64,000 nucleotides of DNA from an uncultured Clostridia bacterium (GTDB taxonomy: Bacteria; Bacillota; Clostridia; Peptostreptococcales; Anaerovoracaceae), in NCBI GenBank assembly GCA_934271235.1, contig CAKQQT010000008.1, forward strand, positions 59,910 to 123,909, in the 5' to 3' direction. A program made the translations under genes and the position numbers. The notes under the pieces are model-generated. The model did no database searches and was not told where the DNA came from. It saw nothing but the letters and a program-made list of their open reading frames with translations. Shown here piece by piece: positions 62,396 to 64,000 of the stretch. Each line of letters begins with the position of its first letter. Position 1 is the first letter of the stretch.

Positions 62396-63586
62396 TTACA
62401 GTCCGGCCTGCTGTTTTAACGTTTCTGCCTTGTCGGTGTGTTCCCACGGAAGATCGATATCGGTTCTTCCGAAATGACCGTAAGCAGCAACCTGTCTGTA
62501 GATCGGTCTTCTCAGGTCAAGATCCCGAATGATAGCTGCCGGTCTGAAGTCAAAGTTCTTTTCCACCAGCTCCGCGATCTTTTCATCATCAAGCTTACCG
62601 GTCCCGAAAGTATCCACTAAGATCGATACCGGCTTTGCAACGCCGATCGCGTACGCAAGCTGGATCTCAACCTTGTCTGCCAGACCCGCCGCAACAACGT
62701 TCTTCGCAGCATATCTTGCTGCGTAGCTTGCGGAACGGTCTACCTTTGTAGGGTCCTTGCCGGAGAAAGCACCGCCGCCATGGCGTGCGTATCCGCCGTA
62801 TGTATCGACAATGATCTTACGTCCGGTCAGTCCGGAGTCGCCGTGCGGTCCGCCGATCACAAAACGTCCGGTCGGATTTACATAGTATTTGGTCTCATCG
62901 TCCAAGAGTTCTGCCGGAATGATCGGCTTGATCACATATTCGATCAGGTCTTTTTTGATCTGTTCCTGCGTTACATCCGGATCATGCTGCGTCGAGATCA
63001 GAACCGTATCGATCCTTGCGACTTTGTTGTCATCATATTCTACGGTGACCTGTGTCTTTCCGTCCGGTCTCAGATAAGTCAGTGTACCGTCTTTGCGGAC
63101 ATCGGTCAGTCTCTTTGCCAGCTTATGCGCATAAGAGATCGGTGCCGGCATCAGTTCCGGTGTTTCATTGCAGGCATAGCCAAACATGATACCTTGGTCT
63201 CCCGCGCCGATCGTATCGATCGTAGCTTCGTCATTCAGGCTTCCGTCTTTGTATTCCAGAGACTTGTCAACGCCCATCGCGATATCGCCGGACTGTTCGT
63301 CGATCGCGGATAATACCGCGCAGGTATTGCCGTCAAAGCCGTATTCGGATCTGTCATAGCCGATATCCAAGATCACCTTTCTGACGATCTTCGGAATATC
63401 AACATAGCACTTTGTCGAGATTTCGCCCATGACCATCGCGTAGCCGGTCGTCGCGGTCGTCTCCGCAGCAACTCTGCCGTATGGGTCTTTTTCAAAAATA
63501 GCGTCCAAGATCGCATCCGAGATCTGGTCGCAGACTTTGTCAGGATGTCCTTCGGTTACGGACTCTGAAGTAAATAATTTTTTCAT
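62396..63586 (-). CDS. metK: S-adenosylmethionine synthase
   Basis: The 396-residue enzyme begins [17 protein letters not shown] and has [16 protein letters not shown], the [13 protein letters not shown] loop and the [17 protein letters not shown] helix typical of MetK. It joins ATP and methionine to give S-adenosylmethionine. GGAGG precedes the ATG. A SAM-I riboswitch and terminator in its leader give feedback by product. Confidence 0.98.
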   Translation of the reverse strand: MKKLFTSESVTEGHPDKVCDQISDAILDAIFEKDPYGRVAAETTATTGYAMVMGEISTKCYVDIPKIVRKVILDIGYDRSEYGFDGNTCAVLSAIDEQSGDIAMGVDKSLEYKDGSLNDEATIDTIGAGDQGIMFGYACNETPELMPAPISYAHKLAKRLTDVRKDGTLTYLRPDGKTQVTVEYDDNKVARIDTVLISTQHDPDVTQEQIKKDLIEYVIKPIIPAELLDDETKYYVNPTGRFVIGGPHGDSGLTGRKIIVDTYGGYARHGGGAFSGKDPTKVDRSASYAARYAAKNVVAAGLADKVEIQLAYAIGVAKPVSILVDTFGTGKLDDEKIAELVEKNFDFRPAAIIRDLDLRRPIYRQVAAYGHFGRTDIDLPWEHTDKAETLKQQAGL

Positions 63587-63632
63587 CGTTTTCTCCTCCC
63601 TGTAAACAATCTATCCTTATCCCCAGCAAAGC

Positions 63633-63657
63633 AAAAGCCTCTCCGTGAAAGAGAGGC
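63633..63657 (-). terminator. Terminator in the metK leader
   Basis: On the minus strand the stem GCCTCTC/GAGAGGC (63651-63657 with 63637-63643) is followed by TTTTGC. It follows the SAM-I aptamer and is its likely expression platform. Confidence 0.8.
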
Positions 63658-63681
63658 TGTAAAGTCGTTTGCAAGACCTTT

Positions 63682-63803
63682 CCTCATCTTTCAGAACTTT
63701 GATCATTCTGTAGGATTTAGCACCTTTTCTACTCCATTCTCTGTTGGAGCACCTAGGTTGCCGGGCGTCTTCGGGCCTATTCCCTCAGCCACTCTTGATA
63801 AGG
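63682..63803 (-). promoter_or_regulatory. SAM-I (S-box) riboswitch aptamer
   Basis: Minus-strand sequence has CTTATCAAGAG, GAGGGA, GGCCC, GACGCCCGGCAACC and GGTGCTAAATCC in the S-box order, and P1 arms CCTTATC/GATGAGG. SAM binding should favour the terminator before metK. Confidence 0.96.
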
Positions 63804-63839
63804 ATCTTATTCTTTTCGAACCATGTGTTCGATGTATAT

Positions 63840-63866
63840 ATTATACCCTTGCATTGCCTTTGTCAA
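63840..63866 (-). promoter_or_regulatory. Promoter of the metK leader
   Basis: On the minus strand TTGACA (63861-63866) and TATAAT (63840-63845) are separated by 15 bases; TAATAT two bases further gives 17. Confidence 0.75.
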
Positions 63867-63980
63867 TCAGAAACTTTCGGATATTTCATTTTCTTCTGCG
63901 TCTTTTTCCTCGGTCATCTTCTGTCTGGTGCTAGAATATAAATAGAACAAATTAAAGTGAGGTTTCTCTCTTAAAATATG

Positions 63981-64000
63981 TTATCATAGATTACAAGGAG
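63981..64000 (+). other. Possible start region of a gene beyond the window
   Basis: The window ends with ACAAGGAG on the plus strand, a good ribosome site, with TTATCAT a short way upstream. A plus-strand gene may begin just outside. Confidence 0.3.

Overview
The window looks like chromosomal DNA of a strictly or mainly anaerobic, spore-lineage member of the Firmicutes (class Clostridia), above 50% GC by eye. The signs are a pyruvate formate-lyase pair, a hybrid-cluster protein, SpoIIID, a SpoIIE-type phosphatase beside tilS and ftsH, a PucR-type regulator, an ECF transporter, T-tract terminators, a SAM-I riboswitch before metK, and AGGAGG ribosome sites. No rRNA, tRNA, phage, IS element or CRISPR array was found. 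Genus cannot be fixed from sequence alone; a clostridial lineage such as Anaerovoracaceae is only a guess.

Region 1 (1-17,600, all minus strand) is the most unusual part. A cobalamin (B12) riboswitch with its own promoter and a downstream intrinsic terminator (17,257-17,592) precedes a long same-strand gene set: an unknown 93-aa protein, a YezD-like small protein with a TTG start, an Fn3 surface protein, a MotA/TolQ/ExbB-type channel with a DUF2149 partner, a membrane-anchored DUF4430 protein, a MoxR ATPase, a DUF58 protein, a transglutaminase-fold membrane protein whose catalytic Cys is Asp, an alpha/alpha-toroid (squalene-cyclase-like) lipoprotein, a PQQ-type beta-propeller with Ig-like and Fn3 domains, a second Fn3 protein, and a very large GLUG-type surface protein that runs off the window. 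An alpha6/alpha6 toroid and a DUF4430 beta-domain are the two halves of animal transcobalamin and intrinsic factor. Finding them as separate exported proteins under a B12 riboswitch suggests an undescribed corrinoid-linked surface system with a motor-like channel.

Region 2 (17,666-25,300) holds an Eis-like acetyltransferase, a PD-(D/E)XK-like protein, a DUF975/CmpB-type fusion, a membrane metallophosphoesterase and a MATE exporter. Region 3 (25,300-31,400) is anaerobic metabolism (pflB-pflA), then divergent spoIIID with a sigma-E-like promoter, then cca and thrH. Region 4 (31,600-40,250) holds a DUF4358 lipoprotein, a second MATE exporter, an ECF transporter operon with a TetR regulator and a shared operator, a LURP-one family protein, a metallophosphoesterase and an aromatic amino-acid permease.

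Region 5 (41,100-54,700, minus strand) reads spoIIE-type phosphatase, tilS, ftsH, pucR-type regulator, dusB, U32 peptidase, ABC-F, hcp. It resembles the spoIIE-tilS-hprT-ftsH locus of Bacillus, but the SpoIIE membrane domain and hprT are missing. Region 6 (55,150-64,000) holds metG-tatD, a cytidylate-kinase-like protein, aspartokinase, deoC with a small membrane protein, and metK behind a SAM-I riboswitch.

Several otherwise ordinary enzymes here (TilS, DusB, Eis-like, metallophosphoesterase, ABC-F) carry Ala-rich low-complexity inserts, and there are at least three families of short intergenic repeats.
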